Assembly (NCBI GenBank): GCA_023145435.1
Contig: JAGLDS010000015.1
Span: 1-44,719, forward strand
Source of the DNA: Clostridiales bacterium
Lineage (GTDB): Bacteria; Bacillota; Clostridia; DUPQ01
Reading direction: 5' to 3'
DNA length: 44,719 bases
Part shown: positions 8,523 through 18,272 of the stretch, in pieces
How positions within the stretch are numbered: the first letter of the stretch is position 1
Layout: each line of letters starts with the position of its first letter
The notes under the pieces: model-generated
Database searches by the model: none
What the model was told of the DNA's origin: nothing
Seen by the model: the letters and a program-made list of their open reading frames with translations, nothing else
Position numbers and translations under genes: made by a program

Positions 8523-11500
8523 CTACTTAAATGTCACTTTATAGGTCTTAATTTCATAAGGCTTAATAACATCAGTGAATGTTGTTATCTTATGAGAAAT
8601 TTCTTTTTCAATATTTTCTAATAAATCACAATCATATACTTTGTCAATTTTATTGGCTAAAGTGAACTTAATATTTGTTTTTTTATTATACGCTTCATAT
8701 ACTCTAATAATTAAATCACTATCATATTCACATTTTTTAACTGTTTCAATTATTACATTTTCTTTATCAATGGTGATAAATGAGTAATCTGATGGTAGCT
8801 TATTCTTCCCTTTTTCCACATAACAACTAATAAGCGGACAGTTTAACTGATATGCTTGATTTATTGTATCAGCTTGTCTAAACGTATCTTTATGAGGATA
8901 AATTGAATAGGTAAAGAAGTGTTCTTCTCTATCTGCATCTGGATTTGGTGAAGTTGGACTTTTTAGTAACGATAAACTCATTTGTTGATCTTTAATATCA
9001 TATCCATATTTACTGTCATTTAGCAACGATACACCATAACCTTCATCTGATAAATCAGCCCATTTATGTGCACACACTTCAAAGCGTGCATAATCCCAGC
9101 TTGTATTATTATGTGTAGGTCGCTCAACATTACCAAATTGTATGTCATATGTTGCTTTAGAAGCATTTACATCAATTGGAAAAGTTACTTTAACAAATAG
9201 GTCATGTTGTTTCCAATCAATATATGTTTCTAGGTCAATCCTACCATTACTTTTATATAAGTAAATTTTTTGTTCTATTACAGATTGTAAGAAGCGTCTT
9301 CTAATTCTTAATCCAGATCTTATTGGACCTTGTTCAATAACTTCTACTTTTTCCACATCATTAACAAGCCAAAATTTATCTTTATAATATATATTTACAT
9401 CCCAGGCATCCCAAGCATATGGTTTATCTTCGTAAACTATTAATTGATTACCAACTTGTCCATTTGGCAATACTTCACGATTATTAACTTTATCAAAAAT
9501 AGAAGTCATATTCATATCATTATTAAAAGTAATTTTTAAGAAATCATTTTCCATAGTTTGTAAATCAACAAACATATCACCTTTTATTTCTTTTTCACTT
9601 GATAGTTCATAAACCTTATAACCCATTGAAGGTATGGTAGCATCAAAATAGAAAATATTACCATTATCCCCTTCTTTTAGCTGGCCTGCTATTTTTTTAC
9701 CATCACTGTCAGTAGCATGTGTAAAATATTCATTGGTTTTAATTGCTACAATATCTGTTCTCTCAAAAGATAGTTGATTAAATACAACGCAACTTTTCTT
9801 TTTACTACCTGCTAATATGGCGATTTTGTCAATTGAATCATTAAGCATTTCATGCCCATTACTAAGTATTTCTTCATACTCAACTTTAGTTACATCATAA
9901 ACTTCTTTAATAGATGAGCCAGGAAGAATATCATGGAATTGGTTAAGTAAAATCACTTTCCAATTATCATTTAAACGTTCTTTTGGATATTCTACTAATC
10001 CTAATTCACTAGCTATATAACTAAATAACTCTACATCACGATAGAGTAATTCGCTTTTTCTGTTATCTCGCTTATTCCTGGCCATAGTAGTATATGTTCC
10101 ACGGTGATATTCAAGATATAATTCACCTACCCAACTTGGTAGACGTTTGTTATCTTTAACCCTATCATAGAGATTACTATAATATTCAGATGGCATTTGT
10201 ATTTCAAATTTAGGTAATCCTTTGATTCCTTTTTTTAGTACTTTAGCTTGCTCTAACATCTCTCTTGTTGGGCCACCACCTCCATCACCCCATCCAAAGG
10301 ATGTGTAAGTTTCATGGTTAATATCTTTATTCTTGTAGTTTTTCCAAGTGCCCATGATCTGCTCTGCACCTAATTCTCCGTTATATGTATAACCACCCCA
10401 CATGAAATTTTGGTCAAGATAAGATGTAGTAATAAAGTGTGTGAAAACTTCAGATCCATCAATCCCTCTCCAATTAAATGTATCATATGGTAATGTGTTA
10501 TATTCATTCCAAGAAATTTTAGTGGTCATAAAATGTTTAATTCCTGTTTTTTGTAAAATCTGTGGTAATGCTGCTGAATACCCAAATACATCTGGCAACC
10601 ATAAAATTTTATTATCAACACCAAACTCATCTTTAAAAAATTGTTTACCAAATAATATTTGTCTTACAAAAGATTCTCCAGAAGCTAAATTACAATCAGC
10701 TTCCAGCCACATTCCACCTTCAGCCTCCCATCGGCCCTCTTTTATTCGTTTTTTTACTTCGTTGTATACTTCTTCGTTTTCTTCTTTTAAAAATTGATAT
10801 AGTTGTGGTTGTGATGACATAAATTTATAGTCAGGATATAATTTCATTAATTGTAAAACAGTTGTAAAACTTCTAACCACTTTCTGTCTAGTTTCAGCCA
10901 CAGGCCATAACCAAGCTACATCAATATGAGTATGGCCTATTCCTTTTACAATAACATTTTCGTGATTAGCTAATTCATTATCTAAAACATCATCAATGTA
11001 TTTCTGTGTTTTTTTAACTGAATCATAATATAATTCAGAATAAGGTAATCTTAAATCTAGTAAATTTATAGCATTTTCTAAATGTTTTTGAATTTCTATT
11101 TTGGTAGTTTCATCTTCAATGAATCGCGATGCATCAAATGGAACTTTTATGTGATAGTAAAGCTTTTCTGTTTCATCATCTATAGTTTTTAAAAACATAT
11201 ACATTTCCAAAGGACCTTTTGCCATTCCAGGAAAACCTTCTAAAGCAATTGAATATTCTTCATTTTTAATTGCGAAACTTGATAGTGTTGCTTGTGTATG
11301 ATATTTATCAATACCTTGATAAGCTTTTCCATTAACATAAAGTACAAACTGAGGATTTTTTCTACTATTCCATCCCACATCACTTTGTCTTCTTAATATA
11401 TGGCCATCATTATATTGAGTGTCAAACCAAATCATCACATGTTTCCCATGCATGTTTTTAGGAATAGTAACTTTTGCTCTAAAAATACTATAATCTTTAG

Positions 11501-11681
11501 TTTCTCCCCATTTTTCACCCGCTTTATATGGAAGTAACTTTTCATCATTATAGTCTAGATTATATAGTCCTTTTACATCACCTGTTATAATCTTCATACT
11601 AGTTATTTCATGACTTGATGTAATTCGTTTACTACTTAAATCTTTTAAAATTCTATTAATATGTTTTTCTTGAAAATACAT
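8523..11681 (-). CDS. GH38 alpha-mannosidase, long form
   Basis: A 1052-residue glycoside hydrolase family 38 enzyme. The N-terminal 240 residues form an accessory region. The catalytic barrel has GIGHTHIDVAWLW, with Zn ligands His252 and Asp254, and LWLPDVFGYS, with the nucleophile Asp364. GDGGGGPT lies further on, and C-terminal beta domains follow. No signal peptide is seen, so it acts inside the cell on imported mannosides or glycan fragments by a retaining mechanism. It lies 13 bases after the ArsC-like gene. The second GH38 gene (41250) is shorter and very divergent, which suggests different linkage specificity. Confidence 0.93.
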   Translation of the reverse strand: MYFQEKHINRILKDLSSKRITSSHEITSMKIITGDVKGLYNLDYNDEKLLPYKAGEKWGETKDYSIFRAKVTIPKNMHGKHVMIWFDTQYNDGHILRRQSDVGWNSRKNPQFVLYVNGKAYQGIDKYHTQATLSSFAIKNEEYSIALEGFPGMAKGPLEMYMFLKTIDDETEKLYYHIKVPFDASRFIEDETTKIEIQKHLENAINLLDLRLPYSELYYDSVKKTQKYIDDVLDNELANHENVIVKGIGHTHIDVAWLWPVAETRQKVVRSFTTVLQLMKLYPDYKFMSSQPQLYQFLKEENEEVYNEVKKRIKEGRWEAEGGMWLEADCNLASGESFVRQILFGKQFFKDEFGVDNKILWLPDVFGYSAALPQILQKTGIKHFMTTKISWNEYNTLPYDTFNWRGIDGSEVFTHFITTSYLDQNFMWGGYTYNGELGAEQIMGTWKNYKNKDINHETYTSFGWGDGGGGPTREMLEQAKVLKKGIKGLPKFEIQMPSEYYSNLYDRVKDNKRLPSWVGELYLEYHRGTYTTMARNKRDNRKSELLYRDVELFSYIASELGLVEYPKERLNDNWKVILLNQFHDILPGSSIKEVYDVTKVEYEEILSNGHEMLNDSIDKIAILAGSKKKSCVVFNQLSFERTDIVAIKTNEYFTHATDSDGKKIAGQLKEGDNGNIFYFDATIPSMGYKVYELSSEKEIKGDMFVDLQTMENDFLKITFNNDMNMTSIFDKVNNREVLPNGQVGNQLIVYEDKPYAWDAWDVNIYYKDKFWLVNDVEKVEVIEQGPIRSGLRIRRRFLQSVIEQKIYLYKSNGRIDLETYIDWKQHDLFVKVTFPIDVNASKATYDIQFGNVERPTHNNTSWDYARFEVCAHKWADLSDEGYGVSLLNDSKYGYDIKDQQMSLSLLKSPTSPNPDADREEHFFTYSIYPHKDTFRQADTINQAYQLNCPLISCYVEKGKNKLPSDYSFITIDKENVIIETVKKCEYDSDLIIRVYEAYNKKTNIKFTLANKIDKVYDCDLLENIEKEISHKITTFTDVIKPYEIKTYKVTFK

Positions 11682-11694
11682 AATATCATCCTTA

Positions 11695-12081
11695 CTATAA
11701 GATGCTTTCTAATAATTTTGTTACTTTTTTATTAATTACTTTTAATGTTTTTTTATAGAAAGCTAAATCATGTCCTTTTGGATCTTCAACATCCCAATTC
11801 TCATGCTTCAACGCATTTATCATAGGATATGATTGTGAATCACCTATTGTAATCATTATATCAAAATCCGATGGTACATCATCAATTTTTTTAGGATAAT
11901 AATGATCCATTTTCATTCCTATTTCTGCCATAACCATAACAGCATTTTCATCTATTGAAAATGTTGGTGATAAGCCTGCACTAAAACATTTCACTTGTCC
12001 TTTAGCTAATTGAACAGTAATAGCTTCAGCCATAAGACTTCTACATGAATTATTTATGCAAATAAATAGAATTTTTTTCAT
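11695..12081 (-). CDS. ArsC-like low-molecular-weight phosphatase fold protein without resolving cysteines
   Basis: A 128-residue protein. The P-loop CINNSCR (Cys8 to Arg14) follows CX5R, with the NSCR signature of thioredoxin-coupled arsenate reductases, and the C-terminal WDVEDPKG matches the family's Asp-Pro loop. The two resolving cysteines, normally in a pattern like TMGCxxxCP or LCxxxxxxCP, are absent: the segment reads TIGDSQSYP (residues 78-86), with Asp81 and Tyr85 in their places. The fold is sure, but arsenate reduction by the known relay looks impossible. It may be a phosphatase or bind another oxyanion. It sits 3 bases after the nitroreductase gene, with no ars genes nearby. Confidence 0.82.
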   Translation of the reverse strand: MKKILFICINNSCRSLMAEAITVQLAKGQVKCFSAGLSPTFSIDENAVMVMAEIGMKMDHYYPKKIDDVPSDFDIMITIGDSQSYPMINALKHENWDVEDPKGHDLAFYKKTLKVINKKVTKLLESIL

Positions 12082-12084
12082 ACT

Positions 12085-12609
12085 TTACCTCCAAATAATC
12101 CTCTCTGTTAGCAAATCATTATCAGTATATGCTTGTTTTTTTTCATCTGGGTATCCAAATGATATCAAACATAATACTTTCTTATGTGCATCTATTGACA
12201 ATAATTCTTTTACATAGTCTTGTGCACTTAATAGCTCATTATGTTCTCTTTTTCTAATTTGAATCCAACATGATCCAACACCTAAATCTTCAGCTACTAA
12301 TTGCATAATAGTTGCCATTATTGAAGCATCTTCTATCCACACAGCACTTTTTTGTGGATTTGCTACTATTGCCATTACAAGTGGAGCATCTTTAATAAAA
12401 GCTGCTCCTGTTGGTTTAGCAGTAGATAATAAATTGATTTTTTCTTTGTTTTCAGTGACGTAAATTTCCCATGGTTTTGAGTTTTTTGATGAAGGAGCAT
12501 ATAAACCTGCCTTCATAATCTGGTTAATTTGCTCAATTTTTAATTTTTCTGGTAAATATTTTCTAATACTACGCCGTTTTTTTAACAACTTTTCCATGAA
12601 TGTATCCAT
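12085..12609 (-). CDS. Nitroreductase-family FMN oxidoreductase
   Basis: A 174-residue protein with the family's N-terminal KRRSIRKYLPEKL, APSSKNSKPWEIYV, and the mid-protein GSCWIQIRKR region, all linked to FMN binding in homodimers. Substrates vary widely (quinones, nitro compounds, flavins) and are not predictable. The ATG at 12609 gives MDTFMEKLLKK. The internal ATG at 12597 gives MEKLLKKRRS, a more usual start with AAAGGT about 12 bases upstream. Either way the gene overlaps the end of yjbQ, so it is translationally coupled. Confidence 0.85.
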   Translation of the reverse strand: MDTFMEKLLKKRRSIRKYLPEKLKIEQINQIMKAGLYAPSSKNSKPWEIYVTENKEKINLLSTAKPTGAAFIKDAPLVMAIVANPQKSAVWIEDASIMATIMQLVAEDLGVGSCWIQIRKREHNELLSAQDYVKELLSIDAHKKVLCLISFGYPDEKKQAYTDNDLLTERIIWR

Positions 12610-12980
12610 ACCTTTCTTTTTCTTGGCCCATCAAACTCACAAAAATAAATACCTTGCCAAGTTCCTAACAAAAGTTTTTTATTTGCCACTGGTATAGTTA
12701 GTGTGCATCCCATCAAACTAGCTTTGATGTGAGCTTTGGAATTTCCTTCAAAATGAGCATAATCACTATCATTATCCACCAATTTACTTAGCTTCATAAG
12801 TATATCGTTTTTTACATCTTTATCTGCATTTTCGTTAATAGTAATTCCAGCTGTTGTATGAGGTATGGTTATATAAACAAAACCATTTTGTAAATTTTGG
12901 TTCTTAATATAAAGACTGATCTCATTGGTTATTTCAATGAAATCAGCCTGTTTAGTAGTAATAACAATTATTTCTTCCAA
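12582..12980 (-). CDS. yjbQ: YjbQ/UPF0047 family protein
   Basis: A 132-residue protein containing nearly the whole family signature: IPHTTAGITINENAD, DYAHFEGNSKAHIKASLMG and LGTWQGIYFCEFDGPRKR. The family has been called secondary thiamine-phosphate synthase because members complement thiE mutants weakly; the true role is unsettled. The start is a TTG at 12980 inside the end of the upstream Gfo/Idh gene, with no clear ribosome binding site, so it probably relies on coupling. The length fits the family. Confidence 0.92.
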   Translation of the reverse strand: MEEIIVITTKQADFIEITNEISLYIKNQNLQNGFVYITIPHTTAGITINENADKDVKNDILMKLSKLVDNDSDYAHFEGNSKAHIKASLMGCTLTIPVANKKLLLGTWQGIYFCEFDGPRKRKVWIHSWKSC

Positions 12981-14179
12981 TTTTTTGCACTTGTAAATTT
13001 GGTATAGTTAGTCACATTAATAGTAGGTTGAGAGATGGCCCATTTATATCCCATTTCAGAAGGTAATTTTTCTTGTTCATAGCATTTATCTAATATTTCG
13101 TTCATACCCTCAACATATAACAGTGTTTCACCTTTAATCTCTCCGCTTACTACAACATCTTTTGGAAATTGAGTAATTGGCACCTCTTCACTTACCGCAT
13201 TAATAACCATTAACTGTGGAACTGCAGCATCTATTGGACAAGGAATTTCATCTTCGTTTCTTATTGTTTTAATACATGTAAATATTTTTTTCATTTCATC
13301 GTCAAATGGATTGCCATAAGCTTTAGTTGTTCCATCTTCTTTATGACCATATAAAATACTATCTTTTGAAAAGTCGAAAGTTACTTTTCCTTTTTCAAAT
13401 ACAAATTCAAATATAGGATTTAAGCTGTCTTTTACCGCATGACTTGCCAAAAACAGTAAGTCTACTCCATTTTTTGTTCTTATTTTACCTGCAAAAGTAT
13501 CATAGTTTTCTATATCGTTTGCTCTATAAGTTTCTGCTGTAATAGTTTCTGGATATGAAGCTTTATCAATATCATCTCCAAGCAAAAATAGCATATTGTG
13601 TAAAAAATGAGCAGTTGCATTATTGGCTACACTGTCTAATACCCAATTGCCATAGTTATCCATGATTTTTCCAGCCCAGCTTGCTCTATTATAGTATCTA
13701 ATAGTACGTGGCCATTCAACAACAGTTTTTGCACTAATAGCTTTTCCATACATACCATCAAGAATATCTTTTTTAAGTGATAAAATTGGTTCACAGAATG
13801 ACCATTGAAATCCAACTGCAACAAATTTATTAGTTTCTTTTGAAACTCTTTCCATTTCTCTAGCATCTTGGATAGTCGCAGCTATTGGTTTTTCACATAA
13901 TACATTTGAGCCATTTCTAAGTGATGTAATTGTTTGCTCTAAATGTAAATTGATTGGTGATGAAATAATCACTAAATCAGCATCATCATTTTCATAAAAT
14001 TCATCTAACGAATCATACTGAGGAACATTATTATCAATAAGTTGTGAAGGAATAGGGCTTTTCCTTGATTTTGGATAAATAAATCCTACTACTTCAAATT
14101 GCTCATTTGGTTTGTTTAAGAACAAAGCTTCAATAAAAGCTTTAGCGTATCCGCTAACACCTATTATAACTAATTTCAT
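12968..14179 (-). CDS. Gfo/Idh/MocA-family oxidoreductase
   Basis: A 403-residue protein with an N-terminal Rossmann dinucleotide site (LVIIGVSGYAKAFIEALF), the conserved NVLCEKPIAATIQDAREM segment whose Glu-Lys-Pro lies next to the active site, and a C-terminal alpha/beta dimerisation domain. Such enzymes oxidise or reduce sugars, inositols or glycosides with NAD(P). It is longer than its neighbour at 14181 and only distantly similar. One base separates the two, and yjbQ overlaps its 3' end by 13 bases. AGAGAGGA lies upstream of the ATG. Confidence 0.9.
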   Translation of the reverse strand: MKLVIIGVSGYAKAFIEALFLNKPNEQFEVVGFIYPKSRKSPIPSQLIDNNVPQYDSLDEFYENDDADLVIISSPINLHLEQTITSLRNGSNVLCEKPIAATIQDAREMERVSKETNKFVAVGFQWSFCEPILSLKKDILDGMYGKAISAKTVVEWPRTIRYYNRASWAGKIMDNYGNWVLDSVANNATAHFLHNMLFLLGDDIDKASYPETITAETYRANDIENYDTFAGKIRTKNGVDLLFLASHAVKDSLNPIFEFVFEKGKVTFDFSKDSILYGHKEDGTTKAYGNPFDDEMKKIFTCIKTIRNEDEIPCPIDAAVPQLMVINAVSEEVPITQFPKDVVVSGEIKGETLLYVEGMNEILDKCYEQEKLPSEMGYKWAISQPTINVTNYTKFTSAKNWKK

Positions 14180-14180
14180 A

Positions 14181-15152
14181 TTATTTTATCCTCTCTAATA
14201 CATTTTCTTTTGCTCTAATAACAGCACGTAATGGATGTAACTCTTCTTCTAGTGTAATTGGGAATTCTTTTCCATCTATGATTTTATCTAAGAAAAATTC
14301 AAAATAATCAACATTCTCATGAACTAAATCAAGTGCTCCCATATCTTTGTCATGTAAAACTAATCGGGTTTTTTGTACACCATCAACCGCTTCTACAAAC
14401 CCTTTTGTCCCCCATATTCTTAATTGTTCATTTCCCCAAGGGCCAAATGTACGCTGATTAGCATAATTACAAATCATTGAACCAACAGCTCCATTATCTA
14501 AAGTCATCATTAAACTAGAAGCCATGGCTAAATCGCCACCTTTTACAGGATTTCCATAAGATGTTTCAACTGAATATACTTTATCAATTTTTAATCCAGT
14601 AGTATGTTCAATAAAACGAGTAGCATGTACTCCTATCCATCTAGTAATACCACCATCAGTAATATCATCTTGAGGACGTCTATCATGATAAGGGTAAGAT
14701 TTTTGTGCAAATACTTGTATAATATCACCTAATACTCCTGATTTAACAACATCTTTCATCGTTAAGAATGGTTCTTCAAAGCAAGTACCTGCCATTTCAT
14801 GAAATTCGCGATTATTCTCTTTAGCCACTCTTAATATTAAATCAAGTGATGTCTCTGATAATGCAGCTGGTTTCTCACTATAAACATGTTTTCCAGCTTT
14901 TAATGCCATTATAGCTTGTTTTTCTTGATCTAATCTAATTGGGGAACAAAGTGAAATAACATCAATATCATCATCATTAATCATTTCTTCAAAAGTATCA
15001 TAAAACTTAATACTATCAAGGTCATACCCCTTAGGTAGTAAATCTTTATCAATCTTTGCAATAGCATGGCAATAAGCTCTATCATTATTTAACAATTGTT
15101 CATGGAGCTGATGCCCATTTATTCCATACATTCCTACGGCAATTTTTTTCAT
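14181..15152 (-). CDS. Gfo/Idh/MocA-family oxidoreductase
   Basis: A 323-residue protein with a variant Rossmann start (IAVGMYGINGHQLHEQLL), HVYSEKPAALSE for the EKP motif, and a C-terminal domain containing ITRWIGVHATRFIEH, where a His is often catalytic. It is probably the partner of the oxidoreductase at 12968. Paired Gfo/Idh enzymes with isomerase-type proteins often carry out oxidise-isomerise-reduce steps on unusual sugars; that is inference here. AAGGAGG precedes the ATG. Confidence 0.9.
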   Translation of the reverse strand: MKKIAVGMYGINGHQLHEQLLNNDRAYCHAIAKIDKDLLPKGYDLDSIKFYDTFEEMINDDDIDVISLCSPIRLDQEKQAIMALKAGKHVYSEKPAALSETSLDLILRVAKENNREFHEMAGTCFEEPFLTMKDVVKSGVLGDIIQVFAQKSYPYHDRRPQDDITDGGITRWIGVHATRFIEHTTGLKIDKVYSVETSYGNPVKGGDLAMASSLMMTLDNGAVGSMICNYANQRTFGPWGNEQLRIWGTKGFVEAVDGVQKTRLVLHDKDMGALDLVHENVDYFEFFLDKIIDGKEFPITLEEELHPLRAVIRAKENVLERIK

Positions 15153-15194
15153 AATTTCCTCCTTACTAAAGTAATATTATAACAAGCCATGAAG

Positions 15195-16232
15195 TTATTT
15201 CAATACATACTTTGATATTTCTTTAACTAAATTTTCTCCCATTACCATGTGTCCATACGCAGATGGATGAAGCATGTCTGCACAAAGTAGTGAAAAATCA
15301 GGTAAAATACTCTTAGAATCAAGAAGTATCATGAATTCATCATCTCTTTTTTCTATATATTCCTTCATGGCTAAATTGTAACCATCAATAACTTTATTTA
15401 CCTTCTTTTCATCTTCAAATGGAATATGTCTAATAGTCCAAAATACATCAATGGCAATAATAATTTTTTTTGGATGATGTTTTCTTGTTTCATCCATTAG
15501 GTATTTAAAACGTTCGCTAAATTCCTCTACTGAATATCTATTACGCATATTCCCACCAATTTCATAAAGAAAAAAGTCAACATTATTACATGCTACAATC
15601 ATATCTGTTACTGCTTTTTCGCAAAAACAACTACCAGGCATTGATTTATTCATTACTTGATATCCAAGAGTTCTTGCTGCAACTTGTGGAAATGATAAGT
15701 ATGATGATCCCCCTGAAGTCGCTCCAAAACTAATAGAAGAGCCGTACATTAAAAATGTTTTTGAAGGCAATTCTTCTTTCTTAGGTGGTCTGATTTGATT
15801 ATTTGCAACGTCAATACCGTGAAATATAGCTGTAAATCTTTTTAGGAAAACTACTCGCCATACAGATTTATTATATCTAGTCTGTTTTCCCATTTCAGCG
15901 CTTTGATATAATCTTTCATTTACTCCAACTTCAATACAATTTATTTTTCCATGGCTTATGTCATAAGTTCCATAATAGTAATCACCTTGGTATATATTGA
16001 TTTTCCCATCACGCTCCATGGCTGATAAATATATTTTAAATATTTTTCTTGGAGTAACAAATCGCATCTCACATTCATTTGAATAAGATGCTGCAAAAGG
16101 ACCCATTCTTAGTTCATCGGTATCAAGTTTTTCAATTGTTTCTTTAAAATACCTTCTAAGAATTTTTCCTGACATTAATGAGTAATCACATAATTTTTCA
16201 ACATTAAAGAATTCAATGTTTTGATAAATCAT
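15195..16232 (-). CDS. SGNH/GDSL-family hydrolase with N-terminal beta domain
   Basis: A 345-residue protein. Residues 1-150 look like a beta-sandwich domain as in carbohydrate esterases of this type. From 157 the SGNH hydrolase follows: block I YGSSISFG (Ser166), block II Gly200 in MPGS, block III Asn228 in EIGGNM and block V DMLHP (Asp319, His322). It probably removes acyl groups from sugars. No signal peptide is seen. It overlaps the end of uvrB by 20 bases and has its own AAGGAG, so the carbohydrate genes are fused to uvrB transcription. Confidence 0.85.
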   Translation of the reverse strand: MIYQNIEFFNVEKLCDYSLMSGKILRRYFKETIEKLDTDELRMGPFAASYSNECEMRFVTPRKIFKIYLSAMERDGKINIYQGDYYYGTYDISHGKINCIEVGVNERLYQSAEMGKQTRYNKSVWRVVFLKRFTAIFHGIDVANNQIRPPKKEELPSKTFLMYGSSISFGATSGGSSYLSFPQVAARTLGYQVMNKSMPGSCFCEKAVTDMIVACNNVDFFLYEIGGNMRNRYSVEEFSERFKYLMDETRKHHPKKIIIAIDVFWTIRHIPFEDEKKVNKVIDGYNLAMKEYIEKRDDEFMILLDSKSILPDFSLLCADMLHPSAYGHMVMGENLVKEISKYVLK

Positions 16233-18198
16233 TTCTAATCTCCTTTAATTTTTTTATTTCATCTCTATATATAGCTGCTTTTTCAAAATTTAGTATATTA
16301 GCAGCTTGTCTCATCTGATTTTCCATGGTATTTATTTTCTCATCAATATTGTCTATATCCACATGTATCTTACCTTCAGTTTCCTCTTTTGTAATTGACT
16401 CAAGGGAATTTCTTATTGCTTTAATAATTGAAGTTGGTGTAATACCAAATTGTTTGTTATATGCTACTTGCTTTTCTCGTCTTCTATTAGTTTCAGATAT
16501 AGCTAAATCCATTGATCTTGTTATTTTATCCGCATACATTATTACTTTACCTTCAACATTTCTAGCAGCTCTACCAATAATTTGAATCAATGAACGTGCA
16601 CTTCGTAAGAAACCTTCCCTATCAGCATCTAAAATTGCTACTAATCCTACTTCTGGTAAGTCAAGACCTTCTCTTAAAAGATTAATACCAATTAGCACAT
16701 CAAATTCGCCCATCCTTAACTGTTTTAATATCTTTGTTCTCTCCATGGTTTCAATATCTGAATGAAGGTATTTAACTCTCACATTTAAACTATCCATATA
16801 GTCTGTTAAATTTTCAGCCATTCTCTTAGTTAATGTAGTCACTAATACACGATGATTATTTGCAACCACTGTTCTAATTTCTGCCACTAAGTCATCTACT
16901 TGTCCTTCCACTTTCCTTACGTCAATTGGTGGATCTACTAGACCTGTTGGTCTTATAATCTGTTCAACTATCTGGATTGATTTTTCTTTTTCATAATCAG
17001 CAGGAGTTGCAGACACATAAACTACTTGATTTTGTCGCTTTTCAAATTCTTCAAAGCATAAAGGTCTATGATCATAAGCTGATGGTAATCTAAAACCAAA
17101 GTCAATTAAACTTTTTTTTCTAGACTTATCACCTTTATACATCCCCCTTACCTGTGGAACTGTAACATGCGATTCATCAATAAACATAAGATAATCATCT
17201 GGAAAATAATCTAATAAAACTTTAGGTGGTGTACCCTTTTCTCGATTGTTAATATGCCTTGAATAATTTTCAATGCCAGAGCAAAACCCAACATTAGTCA
17301 TCATTTCAAGATCATACCGTGTTCGTTGCTCAATTCGTTCATACTCAAGTGGTTTACCTTGTTCTTTAAAGAATGCTAATTGTTCTTCTAACTCTTCCCC
17401 AATAGATATAATAGCTTTATCCATTTTTTTAGACGAAGTAGCAAAATGAGATGCTGGAAAAACTGCTAGATGTTGTCTTTTACCTAAAACCTCTCCTGTT
17501 ACAGTATCTATTTGTGTGATTTTTTCAATTAAATCACCATAGAACTCAATTCTATACCCTGTATTAAACTCAGAGCTTGGAATAATTTCTAAAACATCTC
17601 CCCTTACTCTAAATGTCCCTCTTTTAAAATCATATTCATTTCTAGTATATTGAATGTCAATTAAATGACGTATTATAATATCTCGTTCTTTTTCCATACC
17701 CACTCTTATTGAAACCATTAACTCTTCATAATCTTTTGGATCACCTAACCCATAAATACAAGATACAGATGCTACAATTATCACATCTCGTCTTTCAAAA
17801 AGTGCTGCTGTAGCTGAATGGCGTAATTGATCAATTTCTTCATTTAATGAGGAATCTTTTTCAATATATGTATCTGTTGATGGTATATATGCTTCTGGCT
17901 GATAATAATCAAAATAACTAACAAAGTATTCAACACAGTTATTAGGAAAGAATTCTTTAAACTCGCTACAAAGTTGGGCGGCTAGAGTTTTATTGTGAGC
18001 TAAAACAATTGTTGGTTTTTGTACTTTTTCAATAATATTTGCCATGGTGAAAGTCTTACCAGAACCTGTAACTCCTAATAGTGTTTGATACCGATTACCT
18101 TCATTAATTCCTTTAACAAGTTTTTCAATAGCCTTAGGCTGATCACCACAAGGTTTATAATCGGCTTTAAGAATAAATTCTCCTTTTTTCATAGACAT
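16213..18198 (-). CDS. uvrB: UvrABC excinuclease subunit B
   Basis: A 661-residue protein of normal length. It has Walker [11 protein letters not shown], the beta-hairpin region [25 protein letters not shown] (Walker B), SATPADYE, the helicase-like [22 protein letters not shown], and a C-terminal UVR motif (about 620-655). UvrB receives damaged DNA from UvrA and recruits UvrC; neither gene is in the window. The ATG at 18198 is one base from a -10 element, so the more likely start is the third codon, ATG at 18192 ([13 protein letters not shown]). It heads a run of ten closely packed minus-strand genes, mostly carbohydrate enzymes. Confidence 0.97.
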   Translation of the reverse strand: MSMKKGEFILKADYKPCGDQPKAIEKLVKGINEGNRYQTLLGVTGSGKTFTMANIIEKVQKPTIVLAHNKTLAAQLCSEFKEFFPNNCVEYFVSYFDYYQPEAYIPSTDTYIEKDSSLNEEIDQLRHSATAALFERRDVIIVASVSCIYGLGDPKDYEELMVSIRVGMEKERDIIIRHLIDIQYTRNEYDFKRGTFRVRGDVLEIIPSSEFNTGYRIEFYGDLIEKITQIDTVTGEVLGKRQHLAVFPASHFATSSKKMDKAIISIGEELEEQLAFFKEQGKPLEYERIEQRTRYDLEMMTNVGFCSGIENYSRHINNREKGTPPKVLLDYFPDDYLMFIDESHVTVPQVRGMYKGDKSRKKSLIDFGFRLPSAYDHRPLCFEEFEKRQNQVVYVSATPADYEKEKSIQIVEQIIRPTGLVDPPIDVRKVEGQVDDLVAEIRTVVANNHRVLVTTLTKRMAENLTDYMDSLNVRVKYLHSDIETMERTKILKQLRMGEFDVLIGINLLREGLDLPEVGLVAILDADREGFLRSARSLIQIIGRAARNVEGKVIMYADKITRSMDLAISETNRRREKQVAYNKQFGITPTSIIKAIRNSLESITKEETEGKIHVDIDNIDEKINTMENQMRQAANILNFEKAAIYRDEIKKLKEIRNDLSKH

Positions 18199-18199
18199 A

Positions 18200-18208
18200 A
18201 TTATATCA
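18200..18208 (-). promoter_or_regulatory. Extended -10 promoter of uvrB, predicted leaderless
   Basis: On the minus strand TGA-TATAAT (18208-18200) ends one base before the upstream ATG (18198). A start about 7 bases further would fall at about 18193, next to the ATG at 18192. There is no ribosome binding site before either ATG. No LexA box could be recognised with confidence. Confidence 0.6.
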
Positions 18209-18238
18209 TATTTTTATTTTTATTAATGCTATTTTTAT

Positions 18239-18246
18239 TGTATAAT
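18239..18246 (+). promoter_or_regulatory. Promoter of the DUF1189 gene
   Basis: TG directly followed by TATAAT (18241-18246) lies 26 bases before the ATG at 18273, and AAAGGAT serves as ribosome binding site. The -35 region is poor. It is divergent from the uvrB promoter 31 bases away. Confidence 0.6.
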
Positions 18247-18272
18247 AGCATTTAGTTTGAAAGGATTTTATT

